A DNA stretch of 64,000 bases from Dinoroseobacter sp. (GTDB lineage: Bacteria; Pseudomonadota; Alphaproteobacteria; Rhodobacterales; Rhodobacteraceae): positions 434,001 to 498,000 of the forward strand of contig JAEPNN010000001.1 in assembly GCA_017643385.1 (NCBI GenBank), written 5' to 3'. Positions 19,411-27,767 of this stretch are shown one piece after another. How positions within the stretch are numbered: the first letter of the stretch is position 1; the number at the start of each line of letters is the position of its first letter. A model generated the notes under the pieces. That model was given only the letters and a program-made list of their open reading frames with translations, did not search any database and was not told the origin of the DNA. The position numbers were made by a program, and so were the translations under genes.

Positions 19411-20406
19411 ATGACGATTTCACGAATAGAGACTGCCTTCTCTGATGGGCTCTTAGATTTGCCAACAGGTGGGCGCATTCTTGTGATGCGTTGTTCGCCG
19501 GAATTTGCACATCTGCTGCCCGCGGATCGGGTTGATGTCGTACATGGCTTTGCGCCGGCCTATGCGGCATGGGAAAGGACTGGCGCCAACATGCTGGGAG
19601 ACCCATCCACCGGCTATGCCATGGCAATCGTGACCTGCCCGCGTGCAAAAGACTTTGCACGTCATTTAGTCGCCCAAGGGTTACATGCGTTGAGCCCGGG
19701 CGGCGTCATGGTTGTCGACGGGCAAAAGACTGATGGGATAGAGCCCCTGTTAAAAGCGCTCAAATCCCAGATTTCAAACATTGAGGTTTTGTCCAAGTCC
19801 CATGGGAAGCTTTTGGTGTTCGTGCGTCCTGAAACCTTGCCTGCGGTGATCACCAATTGGCAGAACGCTGCACCCAAATCGCCAGATGCATGGGTTACGG
19901 CGCTTGGTATGTTTTCGGCTGAGGCCGTTGATATAGGGTCGGTCTTGTTGTCCGAAAACCTTCCAAACCTGAAGGGTTGCGTGTGTGATTTGGGGGCGGG
20001 ATGGGGGTATTTGTCCCGGGCTATTTTGGATCATGCCAAGGTTCAAAGGCTTGATCTTGTTGAAGCCGAACGCGCAGCTTTGGAGGCTGCGAAACATAAC
20101 ATTAAAGACCCCCGGGCCGCGTTTCACTGGGCAGATGCACAGACGTTTGGGGCCAAGAAGTCGTATGATTTCGTCGTCACAAACCCGCCATTTCATACTG
20201 GGCGGGCGGCTGATCCCAGCCTGGGGCAGATGTTCCTGACACGAGCAAAATATCTGCTGAAACCCAACGGGACGTTGGCCCTTGTAGCGAATCGTCATTT
20301 GCCTTACGAGCGCACGCTTACCGATGGGTTCGCCAAAGTTGAGACCATCGCTTTGACAAACGGATTTAAGGTTATTCACGCAACCCGACCGCGTCAGTCT
20401 CATTGA
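19411..20406 (+). CDS. RsmC-like class I SAM-dependent methyltransferase
   Basis: 331 residues with the two-lobed RsmC/RlmG layout: a degenerate N-terminal half (residues ~1-170) and an active C-terminal Rossmann domain. The latter carries the SAM motif DLGAGWGYLSRAIL and the N6/N2-methylase motif NPPFHTG. RsmC methylates G1207 of 16S rRNA in E. coli, so an rRNA guanine is the likely target. Gene order clpS-rsmC suggests a shared transcript. Confidence 0.82.
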   Translation: MTISRIETAFSDGLLDLPTGGRILVMRCSPEFAHLLPADRVDVVHGFAPAYAAWERTGANMLGDPSTGYAMAIVTCPRAKDFARHLVAQGLHALSPGGVMVVDGQKTDGIEPLLKALKSQISNIEVLSKSHGKLLVFVRPETLPAVITNWQNAAPKSPDAWVTALGMFSAEAVDIGSVLLSENLPNLKGCVCDLGAGWGYLSRAILDHAKVQRLDLVEAERAALEAAKHNIKDPRAAFHWADAQTFGAKKSYDFVVTNPPFHTGRAADPSLGQMFLTRAKYLLKPNGTLALVANRHLPYERTLTDGFAKVETIALTNGFKVIHATRPRQSH

Positions 20407-20431
20407 CGCCTAGCAGACGGAAGCACCTTCA

Positions 20432-21244
20432 ATGTCATTCTCGATCGCAGGAAAAACGGCTATTGTCACTGGCGCCGCAAATGGCGTTGGTCTGGCAATC
20501 GCACGGCAATTTGTGGATCAGGGGGCGAATGTAATGTTTGCCGACCGAGATGAAGAAAAACTCGAGTCCGAGTGTGGCGAGGCAAGCAGTGTTGAAGGGG
20601 GGCAGGTAGAGTACTTTTCGGGTGACCTGCGTGAGCGCTTGACCCTTGCAAACCTTTTGTCTGCGACAGTCGATGCCTTTGATCGCGTCGATATCCTCGT
20701 GAATGCGTCTCGTCAGTTTATGGTGTCAGACCCGTTGTCGCCGGATGCAGACAATGTCGAAGCGATGTTGGCCCAAAACCTTTTGCCTGCACTTCGCCTC
20801 AGCCAGTTGGTTGCCAAGCGCATGATCAAACAGGCCGAAGATGATGGTCGTGAAGAAGGTCAGGTAGGTTCAATTGTGAACCTAAGCTCAATCGCATCGC
20901 ACCAGACCCATGCAGATCTTCTGGGGTATTCGGTCAGCTCTGCTGCTTTGGATCAGCTGACACGCTCTTTTGCTATCGCGTTGGCCGACCGGCGGATTCG
21001 CGTAAATGCTGTCGCATTTGGTAGTGTCATGTCGAATTCATTGAAGGACTCGTTGCGAGACCAAGCAGAGCTTCGAACTGAAATCCTTGATTGTACTCCG
21101 ATGGCACGAATAGCGTCGCCTGCAGAGGTTGCTGATGCAGTGCAGTTTCTTGCATCAGAAGGGTCCGGTTTCGTAACCGGGCAGGTGATCACCATTGATG
21201 GTGGACGAACTTTGGTTGATCCGGTGACTATTCCAGCGCACTAG
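20432..21244 (+). CDS. SDR family protein lacking the catalytic lysine
   Basis: 270 residues with a clear short-chain dehydrogenase fold. The dinucleotide motif TGAANGVG is intact, the D-motif and the NAS (in place of NAG) segment are recognisable, and the Ser is present in NLSSIASHQ. The active-site motif normally reads YxxxK; here it is YSVSS, so the lysine is serine (codon TCT near 20940). The C-terminus ends with the usual GSGFVTGQVITIDGG. It may bind NAD(P) without normal catalysis. 25 bp after rsmC and 37 bp before hemF. Confidence 0.82.
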   Translation: MSFSIAGKTAIVTGAANGVGLAIARQFVDQGANVMFADRDEEKLESECGEASSVEGGQVEYFSGDLRERLTLANLLSATVDAFDRVDILVNASRQFMVSDPLSPDADNVEAMLAQNLLPALRLSQLVAKRMIKQAEDDGREEGQVGSIVNLSSIASHQTHADLLGYSVSSAALDQLTRSFAIALADRRIRVNAVAFGSVMSNSLKDSLRDQAELRTEILDCTPMARIASPAEVADAVQFLASEGSGFVTGQVITIDGGRTLVDPVTIPAH

Positions 21245-21281
21245 TTACAACAACGCACGAAATATCTCGACGGGAATAGAA

Positions 21282-22175
21282 ATGAGCGCTGAATTCGACA
21301 ACAAAAAGGCCCAGGCAAGTGGTTGGTTTCGCCAGTTGCGTGACGAGATCGTTGCCGCGTTTGAGGCGTTGGAGGACACACAGACCGAAGGTCCATTCGC
21401 GTCGCGTCCGGCAGGTCGTTTTGAAGTGACGGAAACCAAACGTAATAGCGAAGACGGCTCTGACGCGGGTGGTGGCCAGATGAGCGTCATGCGTGGTGGG
21501 CGCGTATTCGAAAAGGTCGGCGTCAACATCTCAACGGTTTATGGCAAGCTTGCGCCGCGTGCAGTGGCTGCGATGGCTGCGCGCAAAGATATTCCCGGGA
21601 TGAAAGATGATCCTCGGTTCTGGGCATCGGGTATTTCGTTGGTGGCGCATATGCAAAACCCCCATACGCCCGCAGTTCATATGAATACCCGTATGTTCTG
21701 GACACCACAAACATGGTGGTTCGGGGGCGGTGCGGACCTCAATCCGTGTCTTGAAAAAGAAGAAGACACCGCATCGTTTCACACTGCGTTGAAATCCTAC
21801 TGTGATCCTCATGGCCCTGAGGTGTACCCAGACTACAAGGCTTGGGCGGATGAGTACTTTTTTGTGCCGCACCGGGGTCGTGCGCGCGGCGTTGGCGGTG
21901 TGTTCTTTGATGATCGGAATACCGGTGACTGGGATGCTGACTTTACGCTAACCCGAGATATCGGTCGGGCGTTTCTGCCTGCGTTTCTTCCTGTAACGGA
22001 GAAAAACAGGAATCTGACCTGGACCGATCAGGACAAGGAAGCCCAGCTCATCCATCGGGGGCTCTATGCCGAATACAATCTGGTCTACGACCGGGGCACC
22101 AAGTTTGGGCTCGAGACTGGGCATAACCCCGATGCCGTACTGATGTCATTGCCGCCAGAGGCCAAGTGGCCCTAA
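21282..22175 (+). CDS. hemF: Oxygen-dependent coproporphyrinogen III oxidase
   Basis: Oxidative decarboxylation of coproporphyrinogen III to protoporphyrinogen IX using O2. 297 residues. Visible family blocks: GGQMSVMRGGRVFEKVGVN, HMNTRMF, WWFGGGADLNP, RGRARGVGGVFFDD and the C-terminal YAEYNLVYDRGTKFGL. Length is normal. It converges on hemE with 6 bp between stops, grouping three haem genes within 3 kb. Confidence 0.95.
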   Translation: MSAEFDNKKAQASGWFRQLRDEIVAAFEALEDTQTEGPFASRPAGRFEVTETKRNSEDGSDAGGGQMSVMRGGRVFEKVGVNISTVYGKLAPRAVAAMAARKDIPGMKDDPRFWASGISLVAHMQNPHTPAVHMNTRMFWTPQTWWFGGGADLNPCLEKEEDTASFHTALKSYCDPHGPEVYPDYKAWADEYFFVPHRGRARGVGGVFFDDRNTGDWDADFTLTRDIGRAFLPAFLPVTEKNRNLTWTDQDKEAQLIHRGLYAEYNLVYDRGTKFGLETGHNPDAVLMSLPPEAKWP

Positions 22176-22181
22176 CGACAC

Positions 22182-23222
22182 CTAGTCTCGGCTCTCACGA
22201 ATTGTGTCGATCATCAATTGAACGTTTTCAGGATCCGCGTCTGGCGTGATCCCGTGACCTAAATTGAAGATATGTGGGCCGTTCGACAAGGCGCGTACAA
22301 TCGCGCGGGTTTCGTCAACCAGAGCCTGCCCGCCCGTGACCATATGGGACGATTTCAGGTTTCCTTGAACGCAGCCGTCGCGCTGTACATTCTCAGCCAC
22401 CCATTCAGCTGAGACCGAATTGTCGATTGCCACACAATCAGCGCCCGTCGCCTTGGCAAAGCCAATGTAGCCATCGCCTGCTTCGCGTGGGAAAGCGATT
22501 ATGGGCAGATCGGGATGCTTTGCCTTTAGTGCTGAGATGATACGTTTCGTTGGCTCAAGCGCGTATTTGGTAAACGCGTCACCTTTCAGAGATCCCGCCC
22601 AGCTGTCAAAGATCTTTACGACCTCGGCACCGGCCTGAACTTGCATGTCTAGGTATGTGATCGTCGCTTCTGTCAGGCGGTCGATCACCGCATCAAAGAG
22701 TTCTGGGTTTTCAACACGCAGCTTGTGCGCTGGGCCTTGATCTGGTGTTCCGCGCCCCGCGATCATGTACGTGGCGACTGTCCACGGCGCACCGGCAAAA
22801 CCAATAAGGGTCGTTTCATTTGGAAGCGCAGACGAAAGGTTTCGAACGGTTTGGTAAATTGGGGCAAGATGGTCATGGATATCGTCCGGACCTTTGATTT
22901 TATTCATGTCCGCCTGCGTTGTGATCGTCGACAGGCGTGGGCCTTCGCCGGTTACGAACCAAAGATCAGCACCCAGGGCCTCTGGTACCAGGAGGATATC
23001 AGCAAAGAGGATGGCCGCATCGAAACCATAGCGGCGAATGGGCTGCAATGTGACTTCGGTTGCGAGATCGGAATTATAGCAAAGCGAAAGGAAGTCACCG
23101 GCTTCTGCGCGCGTTGCGCGATATTCGGGCAGATATCGGCCTGCTTGTCGCATCATCCAGATCGGCGGTACGGGTAGTTTCTCACCGGCGAGACTGCGCA
23201 AAAGCAGTTTTGACTGGGTCAT
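22182..23222 (-). CDS. hemE: Uroporphyrinogen decarboxylase
   Basis: Decarboxylates uroporphyrinogen III to coproporphyrinogen III. 346 residues with the diagnostic N-terminal signature [17 protein letters not shown], the [14 protein letters not shown] block, and the C-terminal [17 protein letters not shown]. Divergent from hemC across a 115-bp gap that would hold both promoters. Confidence 0.96.
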   Translation of the reverse strand: MTQSKLLLRSLAGEKLPVPPIWMMRQAGRYLPEYRATRAEAGDFLSLCYNSDLATEVTLQPIRRYGFDAAILFADILLVPEALGADLWFVTGEGPRLSTITTQADMNKIKGPDDIHDHLAPIYQTVRNLSSALPNETTLIGFAGAPWTVATYMIAGRGTPDQGPAHKLRVENPELFDAVIDRLTEATITYLDMQVQAGAEVVKIFDSWAGSLKGDAFTKYALEPTKRIISALKAKHPDLPIIAFPREAGDGYIGFAKATGADCVAIDNSVSAEWVAENVQRDGCVQGNLKSSHMVTGGQALVDETRAIVRALSNGPHIFNLGHGITPDADPENVQLMIDTIRESRD

Positions 23223-23270
23223 CTGGTCATCCTGAAAGGTTCGGTCTTGTCTAAACCGTTGAGATCATGG

Positions 23271-23308
23271 ATTCAGGACTTGGCGCAACAGGCAAATTGA
23301 TCCTGAAT
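23271..23308. repeat. Inverted repeat in the hemE-hemC intergenic region
   Basis: ATTCAGGA (23271-23278) and TCCTGAAT (23301-23308) are exact inverted copies separated by 22 bases. A further TCCTGAA occurs near 23230, just inside the hemE side. Could be a regulator site for the divergent haem genes or chance. Confidence 0.3.
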
Positions 23309-23337
23309 TCATTAGTCGCCCTAACGGACAGGACAGA

Positions 23338-24285
23338 ATGACACGTAATCTCCCCAGCCCGTCTCACCCCCTGCGTATCGGAACACGCGGCTCGCCACTT
23401 GCTCTTGCGCAGGCTCACGAGACCCGGGCCCGCTTGGCTAAGGCCTTTGATTTACCGGAAGGGGCCTTCGAGATCGTGGTGATTAAGGTCACTGGGGATC
23501 AGATCCAGGATAAGTCATTGCGGGAAATCGGCGGCAAAGGTTTGTTCACACGAGAGATCGAAGAAGACCTTCTGGCCAGCAAGATCGATATAGCGGTGCA
23601 CTCCATGAAGGATATGCCCGTTGAACAGCCGGCAGGACTTTTGCTGGATACGTATCTTCCACGCGAAGATGTACGCGACGCGTTTGTCAGCTTGGATGGT
23701 GGGCAATTGGCGGATCTTCCTCAGGGCGCGACAGTCGGCTCTTCTTCGCTTCGGCGTCGGGCGCAGTTGGCCCATCGACGTCCTGACCTTAATCTTGTCG
23801 AGTTTCGTGGAAACGTTCAGACGCGCATGCGGAAATTGAAAGAGGGCATCGCGCAGGCGACGTTCTTGGCGAAGGCAGGACTGAACCGTCTTGGCATGGA
23901 CGACGTTCCCCATGGCGTAATTGAACCCGAAGAAATCCTGCCAGCAGTGGCTCAGGGTGCCATTGGAATTGAGCGGCGCCAGAGCGACCCGCTTGTGGCC
24001 GAGTTGCTCGCTGCAATTCACGATGCGCCTACGGGACAACAATTGGCGTGTGAACGTGCCTTCCTTGGCGCGTTGGACGGGTCGTGTGAAACGCCAATCG
24101 CAGGTCTCGCACTCCTTGATGGGGACGAGATCTGGATGCGCGGTGAAATTCTGAGGCCGGATGGGTCAGAAGTGATTGCAGATGAAGGCCGGGCGCAAAT
24201 TTCGGACGGTGCAGCTTTGGGTGAAGACATTGCCGCGCGTCTTCGCGCACGCGCGCCCGACGACTTCTTTAGCTGGGTGAACTAA
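23338..24285 (+). CDS. hemC: Hydroxymethylbilane synthase (porphobilinogen deaminase)
   Basis: Polymerises four porphobilinogens into hydroxymethylbilane. 315 residues with RIGTRGSPLALAQA near the N-terminus, the KVTGDQIQDKSL substrate loop, SSLRRRAQL and the C-terminal cofactor site GSCETPI, where the Cys carries the dipyrromethane cofactor. Transcribed away from hemE. Normal length, all motifs intact. Confidence 0.96.
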   Translation: MTRNLPSPSHPLRIGTRGSPLALAQAHETRARLAKAFDLPEGAFEIVVIKVTGDQIQDKSLREIGGKGLFTREIEEDLLASKIDIAVHSMKDMPVEQPAGLLLDTYLPREDVRDAFVSLDGGQLADLPQGATVGSSSLRRRAQLAHRRPDLNLVEFRGNVQTRMRKLKEGIAQATFLAKAGLNRLGMDDVPHGVIEPEEILPAVAQGAIGIERRQSDPLVAELLAAIHDAPTGQQLACERAFLGALDGSCETPIAGLALLDGDEIWMRGEILRPDGSEVIADEGRAQISDGAALGEDIAARLRARAPDDFFSWVN

Positions 24286-24357
24286 AAGCAGCGGTTTTGT
24301 GCGCTGGCGTTGCTCCCCCGGCTCAATTTTTACTTAGGTGAGACGCCTCCAGACCTG

Positions 24358-25770
24358 TCAGAGTGGGGGCAGAACCTTTCCGGGGTTCAACAGCCCCTTA
24401 GGGTCAAATGCCAGCTTAACGGCATGCATCATTTGGAGCGCGATCTGATCCTTGCGACGCGCCATACTGTCCAGTTTCGACAAGCCAATCCCATGCTCGG
24501 CCGAGAAGCTGCCCCCAAGGTCCAGCGCGACGTCATCCACCGCCTCGGTTATGGCAAAGTGGGTGTCTTTGTTTTCGGTACTTGGCCAAACGGCGTAGTG
24601 AATATTGCCATCGCCAAGATGGCTGACGGTGCATTGCTGTGCACTTACATCAATTTCGGCAAGCTTTTGCGTCATGCGTTGCAAGAACGTGGCAACCTTG
24701 TCCACAGGGACGGACACGTCGTGGTTCACCAAGGGTTTCGTCGACAGCAGCACCTCTCCTGCGCGCTCGCGGCGGTCCCACATTTCGCGGCGTTGCCCTT
24801 CGTTCTGGGCAATGACCGCATCGATTGCGAGGCCGTCTTGCGAAAGCTCTGACAACGTATCCTCCAAGGCGCGCGTCAGTGGCACCTCGCCATTTTCTCC
24901 GGGCGTCGCCATACCGGGTTGGGTCGTGGCGATCTCAACCAGAATGTTCACTTCGTATTTGTCGTCAAACGGCTCTCGCGTTTCGGGGAACATTGCCTTC
25001 AAGGTGTCCATGTAGATCCGAGGCATAAATTCGAAAGCTTCAACCATGCCCCCGGTCGCACTTTGCAGGCGGTTCAGAAGCACCAAGCTGGCCTCCAGAT
25101 CGGGGGCTGCGACCATCGCTGTTGCGTATGTGATCGGCTTGGGCATCAGTTTCATAACTGCGCCGGTTATGATCCCCAAGGTGCCTTCCGCGCCGATCAT
25201 TAGGTCCTTCAGGTCGAAACCGGAATTGTCTTTGTGAAGCTCGCTCATCAGGTTCATGACACGCCCGTCGGCCAGCACAACTTCAACCCCAAGGCAAAGG
25301 TGGCGGGTCGACCCGTAACGCAACACATTCGACCCTCCTGCATTGGTAGACAGGACCCCTCCGATCATGGCTGATCCGCGGGCGCCAAAATAAAGCGGGA
25401 AAATAAGGTCATGTTCCTCCGCCGCATCATGCAACTGGCTGAGGACGACGCCTGCTTCAACCACGGCGATACGTGCGTCTGGTCTGATTTCGCGGATGGA
25501 ATTCATGCGCTCCAGCGACAACATCAACGCACCGTCAGCAGATGTTCCGCCATTCAGTCCGGTATTGCCAGCAACCGGTACAACGGGCGTATTCGTCTCG
25601 TTCGCGAGGTTCAGGATCGCGCTGACTTCTTCGGTCGAATGGGGGCGTACAACGGCAAGCGGGGACCAATGGTAATTATCCGTCCAGTCTGCGGAATACT
25701 TTACGACATCGTCTCCGGTCAGGACATGTGCCGCCCCGGTAATTGCGGCGAGTTTATCGAGCATCTGCAT
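24358..25770 (-). CDS. FAD-binding oxidoreductase, GlcD/D-2-hydroxyglutarate dehydrogenase type
   Basis: 470 residues of the PCMH-type FAD family that oxidises D-2-hydroxyacids (glycolate, D-lactate or D-2-hydroxyglutarate). FAD-binding blocks: VPVAGNTGLNGG and GARGSAMIGGVLSTNAGG. The C-terminal cap contains CTVSHLGDGNIHYAVWP and AEHGIGLSKLDSM, which hold the substrate-binding histidines. No iron-sulfur partner gene lies nearby, which favours a D2HGDH-like stand-alone enzyme. ATG preceded by GGAGG at seven bases. It follows the aminopropyltransferase gene after 53 bp and may be its last operon member. Confidence 0.85.
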   Translation of the reverse strand: MQMLDKLAAITGAAHVLTGDDVVKYSADWTDNYHWSPLAVVRPHSTEEVSAILNLANETNTPVVPVAGNTGLNGGTSADGALMLSLERMNSIREIRPDARIAVVEAGVVLSQLHDAAEEHDLIFPLYFGARGSAMIGGVLSTNAGGSNVLRYGSTRHLCLGVEVVLADGRVMNLMSELHKDNSGFDLKDLMIGAEGTLGIITGAVMKLMPKPITYATAMVAAPDLEASLVLLNRLQSATGGMVEAFEFMPRIYMDTLKAMFPETREPFDDKYEVNILVEIATTQPGMATPGENGEVPLTRALEDTLSELSQDGLAIDAVIAQNEGQRREMWDRRERAGEVLLSTKPLVNHDVSVPVDKVATFLQRMTQKLAEIDVSAQQCTVSHLGDGNIHYAVWPSTENKDTHFAITEAVDDVALDLGGSFSAEHGIGLSKLDSMARRKDQIALQMMHAVKLAFDPKGLLNPGKVLPPL

Positions 25771-25823
25771 GATCTATCCTCCAATGCTCAAAGTAAGTCG
25801 CATGCGCACGAAAGACCAGTCGG

Positions 25824-27365
25824 TCAGCGAAACCACTCGGCCCAACCGTCAAGATAATATCGCATCAGGGCGTGTGTCTGCATTGTGTTTGGATCAACAT
25901 CGAGAGGGGACATATCGGGCGGAAACGCTCTCGCAGCCTCAAAGCTTTCTGGGGTAAGGAATTTTAATTCCTCAGGCAGGTTTAAGGCTCGAGGTGCAGG
26001 TTCCATCTTGCCGGCAATGATGAACCCCCAGATGCCAAAACTGGGAATGGTGACATGCAAGGTCTCCGTCCAAAGCCCCTGACCCGGAGCGATCGGATTG
26101 CGCGTACCGGACAAGGTTTCTTCCAAAGACCAGAATGCAGCGCGTGCGAACAGGGGTGAGCCTGCCTGCGTGACAAACAGTCCGGTCGAAGAAAGCCGCT
26201 CCAGCATTCTGGCATAAAATTCGCGGGTATATAGGCGCGACAGGGACAGGGTTGAGGGATCGGGCAGATCGGCGATTATCAGGTCGTAACTCTCCCCGGG
26301 TTGGGACATAAACTGCCATGCGTCGGCATTAAAGATCGACACTTTCGGATTGCGCAACGCAAACCCGTTCAGTTTCGCCAGATCATCATGATCACGGAAT
26401 AGCTCAGTGACAGCCGGGTCCAGATCCACAAGATCGATCCGTTCCACCTGCGGGTTTTTCAGAACTTCGCGGACCGCCATTCCGTCACCGCCGCCAAGGA
26501 TCAGCACCGTTTTCGGCATAGGCACGCGCGCCAAAGCCGGGTGCACAAGCATTTCGTGATAACGATGCTCATCTAATGTATCGAACTGGATAGACTGGTT
26601 CAAAAATAGCCGTGTCCGGTCACGAAACCTCGTAATTGTTATTCGCTGGTATGGCGTCGTTTGCGAATGGATCACCTCATCTTCATAGAGCGCGCTATCA
26701 AGGACTGAGACGAGGCTTTCGGCACGAACCAACGCGACCGCACAGGCAATTACCGATATTGTCCAAACCAAACGAAGTCCCAGACCCAACTGCGCTCGAA
26801 ACAGCCAAAGCGACAGGCCTGCAACCAGTAGATTAAGAAGCCCGAACGCAAGCGATGCTGACATCAGCCCAAGTTGTGGGACGACCAGCAATGGAAACGC
26901 CAGCGCTGCTGCAAGCGCGCCCAGATAATCCGCGGTGAGGACATTGGCGAGCGTATGTTTGCCCGCACCCATCGCGGTAAGGATGCGTGTGATAAGCGGG
27001 ATTTCCAGACCGGACAACGCGCCGCACAGAAACACAATCACGAACAAAATAGCCGTGATCCCTTCCAGATAAGCATATGTGGCGAACAGAACCGGTGCTG
27101 AAAACCCGCCAACGATGCCCAGAAGTATCTGACTGGTTGTGAAACCCAATTCGGCGTTTTCCACGAAACGCGATAAGAACGCTCCGACCCCCATAGAGGT
27201 CAGGAAAAGCCCAATGACCAGCGAGAATTGTGTGACACTGTCGCCAAGCAAATAACTGGCGGCCGCGCCTGCAACGAGTTCGTAGACAAGGCCCGCAACG
27301 GCAACGACGAAGGTTGCACAAAGAAGGAGCGCAGCCTTGCGGTCCGGGGCGGTGATCGCGGTCAG
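25824..27365 (-). CDS. Membrane-fused polyamine aminopropyltransferase-like protein
   Basis: The N-terminal half is a multi-helix membrane domain and the C-terminal half a spermidine synthase-like domain with SAM-binding motif VLILGGGDGMAVREVL and active-site segment LIIADLPDPST. The first standard start (TTG 27251) would cut off a strongly hydrophobic helix and the GLVYELVAGAAASYLL block that belongs to the family. The frame stays open back to a CTG at 27365, which overlaps the upstream DUF350 stop as CTGA. I therefore place the start there (513 residues), by inference. Likely transfers an aminopropyl group at the membrane; substrate unknown. Last or next-to-last gene of a five-gene operon. 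Confidence 0.8.
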   Translation of the reverse strand: MTAITAPDRKAALLLCATFVVAVAGLVYELVAGAAASYLLGDSVTQFSLVIGLFLTSMGVGAFLSRFVENAELGFTTSQILLGIVGGFSAPVLFATYAYLEGITAILFVIVFLCGALSGLEIPLITRILTAMGAGKHTLANVLTADYLGALAAALAFPLLVVPQLGLMSASLAFGLLNLLVAGLSLWLFRAQLGLGLRLVWTISVIACAVALVRAESLVSVLDSALYEDEVIHSQTTPYQRITITRFRDRTRLFLNQSIQFDTLDEHRYHEMLVHPALARVPMPKTVLILGGGDGMAVREVLKNPQVERIDLVDLDPAVTELFRDHDDLAKLNGFALRNPKVSIFNADAWQFMSQPGESYDLIIADLPDPSTLSLSRLYTREFYARMLERLSSTGLFVTQAGSPLFARAAFWSLEETLSGTRNPIAPGQGLWTETLHVTIPSFGIWGFIIAGKMEPAPRALNLPEELKFLTPESFEAARAFPPDMSPLDVDPNTMQTHALMRYYLDGWAEWFR

Positions 27366-27586
27366 GACAGGATTACCGCAGAGATCAGGATTGATAGCGC
27401 AACAAAGATCGCCCCCATAAGCACGGCGATTGCCATATTATGTTCTTCTTCGATCTCTTTACGCAGGCTGAAAGGTGTAATCCATTCGATGATCGCCCAG
27501 AAGAGGATCATCAGGCCAAGGCCGAGGAAAGCGTAAAAGATGGTGCCGACGAACTCGGCAATCTGAATAGCTGCAAATATGCTCAT
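27362..27586 (-). CDS. DUF350 small membrane protein
   Basis: 74 residues with two membrane helices (about residues 10-33 and 50-72) joined by an acidic/basic loop (LRKEIEEEHN). This matches DUF350, the family of E. coli YjfL, encoded in yjfIJKLMC beside a PspA paralogue and an ATP-grasp glutathionylspermidine-synthase-like protein. GGAGCAAGG precedes the ATG. Its stop overlaps the downstream CTG start. Probably acts with the aminopropyltransferase in the inner membrane. Confidence 0.85.
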   Translation of the reverse strand: MSIFAAIQIAEFVGTIFYAFLGLGLMILFWAIIEWITPFSLRKEIEEEHNMAIAVLMGAIFVALSILISAVILS

Positions 27587-27611
27587 GGCCTTGCTCCAGT
27601 TATTAAGTCAT

Positions 27612-27767
27612 TCATTTGACGCTGCGCACCCCGTAATAGGGCACGCCAGCAGATCCAGTTCGTACAGACTGTAAATCGCTGCTCTCGCCCCAGACCCCGG
27701 CTTGAGCCAAGTACCAGCCCGTACCCAACAGGGCTACAAATATGATCGAGATGATCGCGCGCGCCAT
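27612..27767 (-). CDS. 51-residue membrane protein in the DUF4178/DUF350 operon
   Basis: A small frame whose ATG overlaps the stop of the upstream DUF4178 gene as TGATG, the classic coupled arrangement, and which ends 25 bp before DUF350. It encodes one N-terminal membrane helix (RAIISIIFVALLGTGWYLAQ) and a short polar tail ending YYGVRSVK. No family is recognised. Position and coupling make it very likely real. It could be a small subunit of the membrane complex. Confidence 0.72.
   Translation of the reverse strand: MARAIISIIFVALLGTGWYLAQAGVWGESSDLQSVRTGSAGVPYYGVRSVK

Noticed and set aside
24286-24357. Imperfect hairpin between hemC and the FAD dehydrogenase gene as a terminator
   Set aside because: Pairing is imperfect and no clear stem plus T-run could be drawn.
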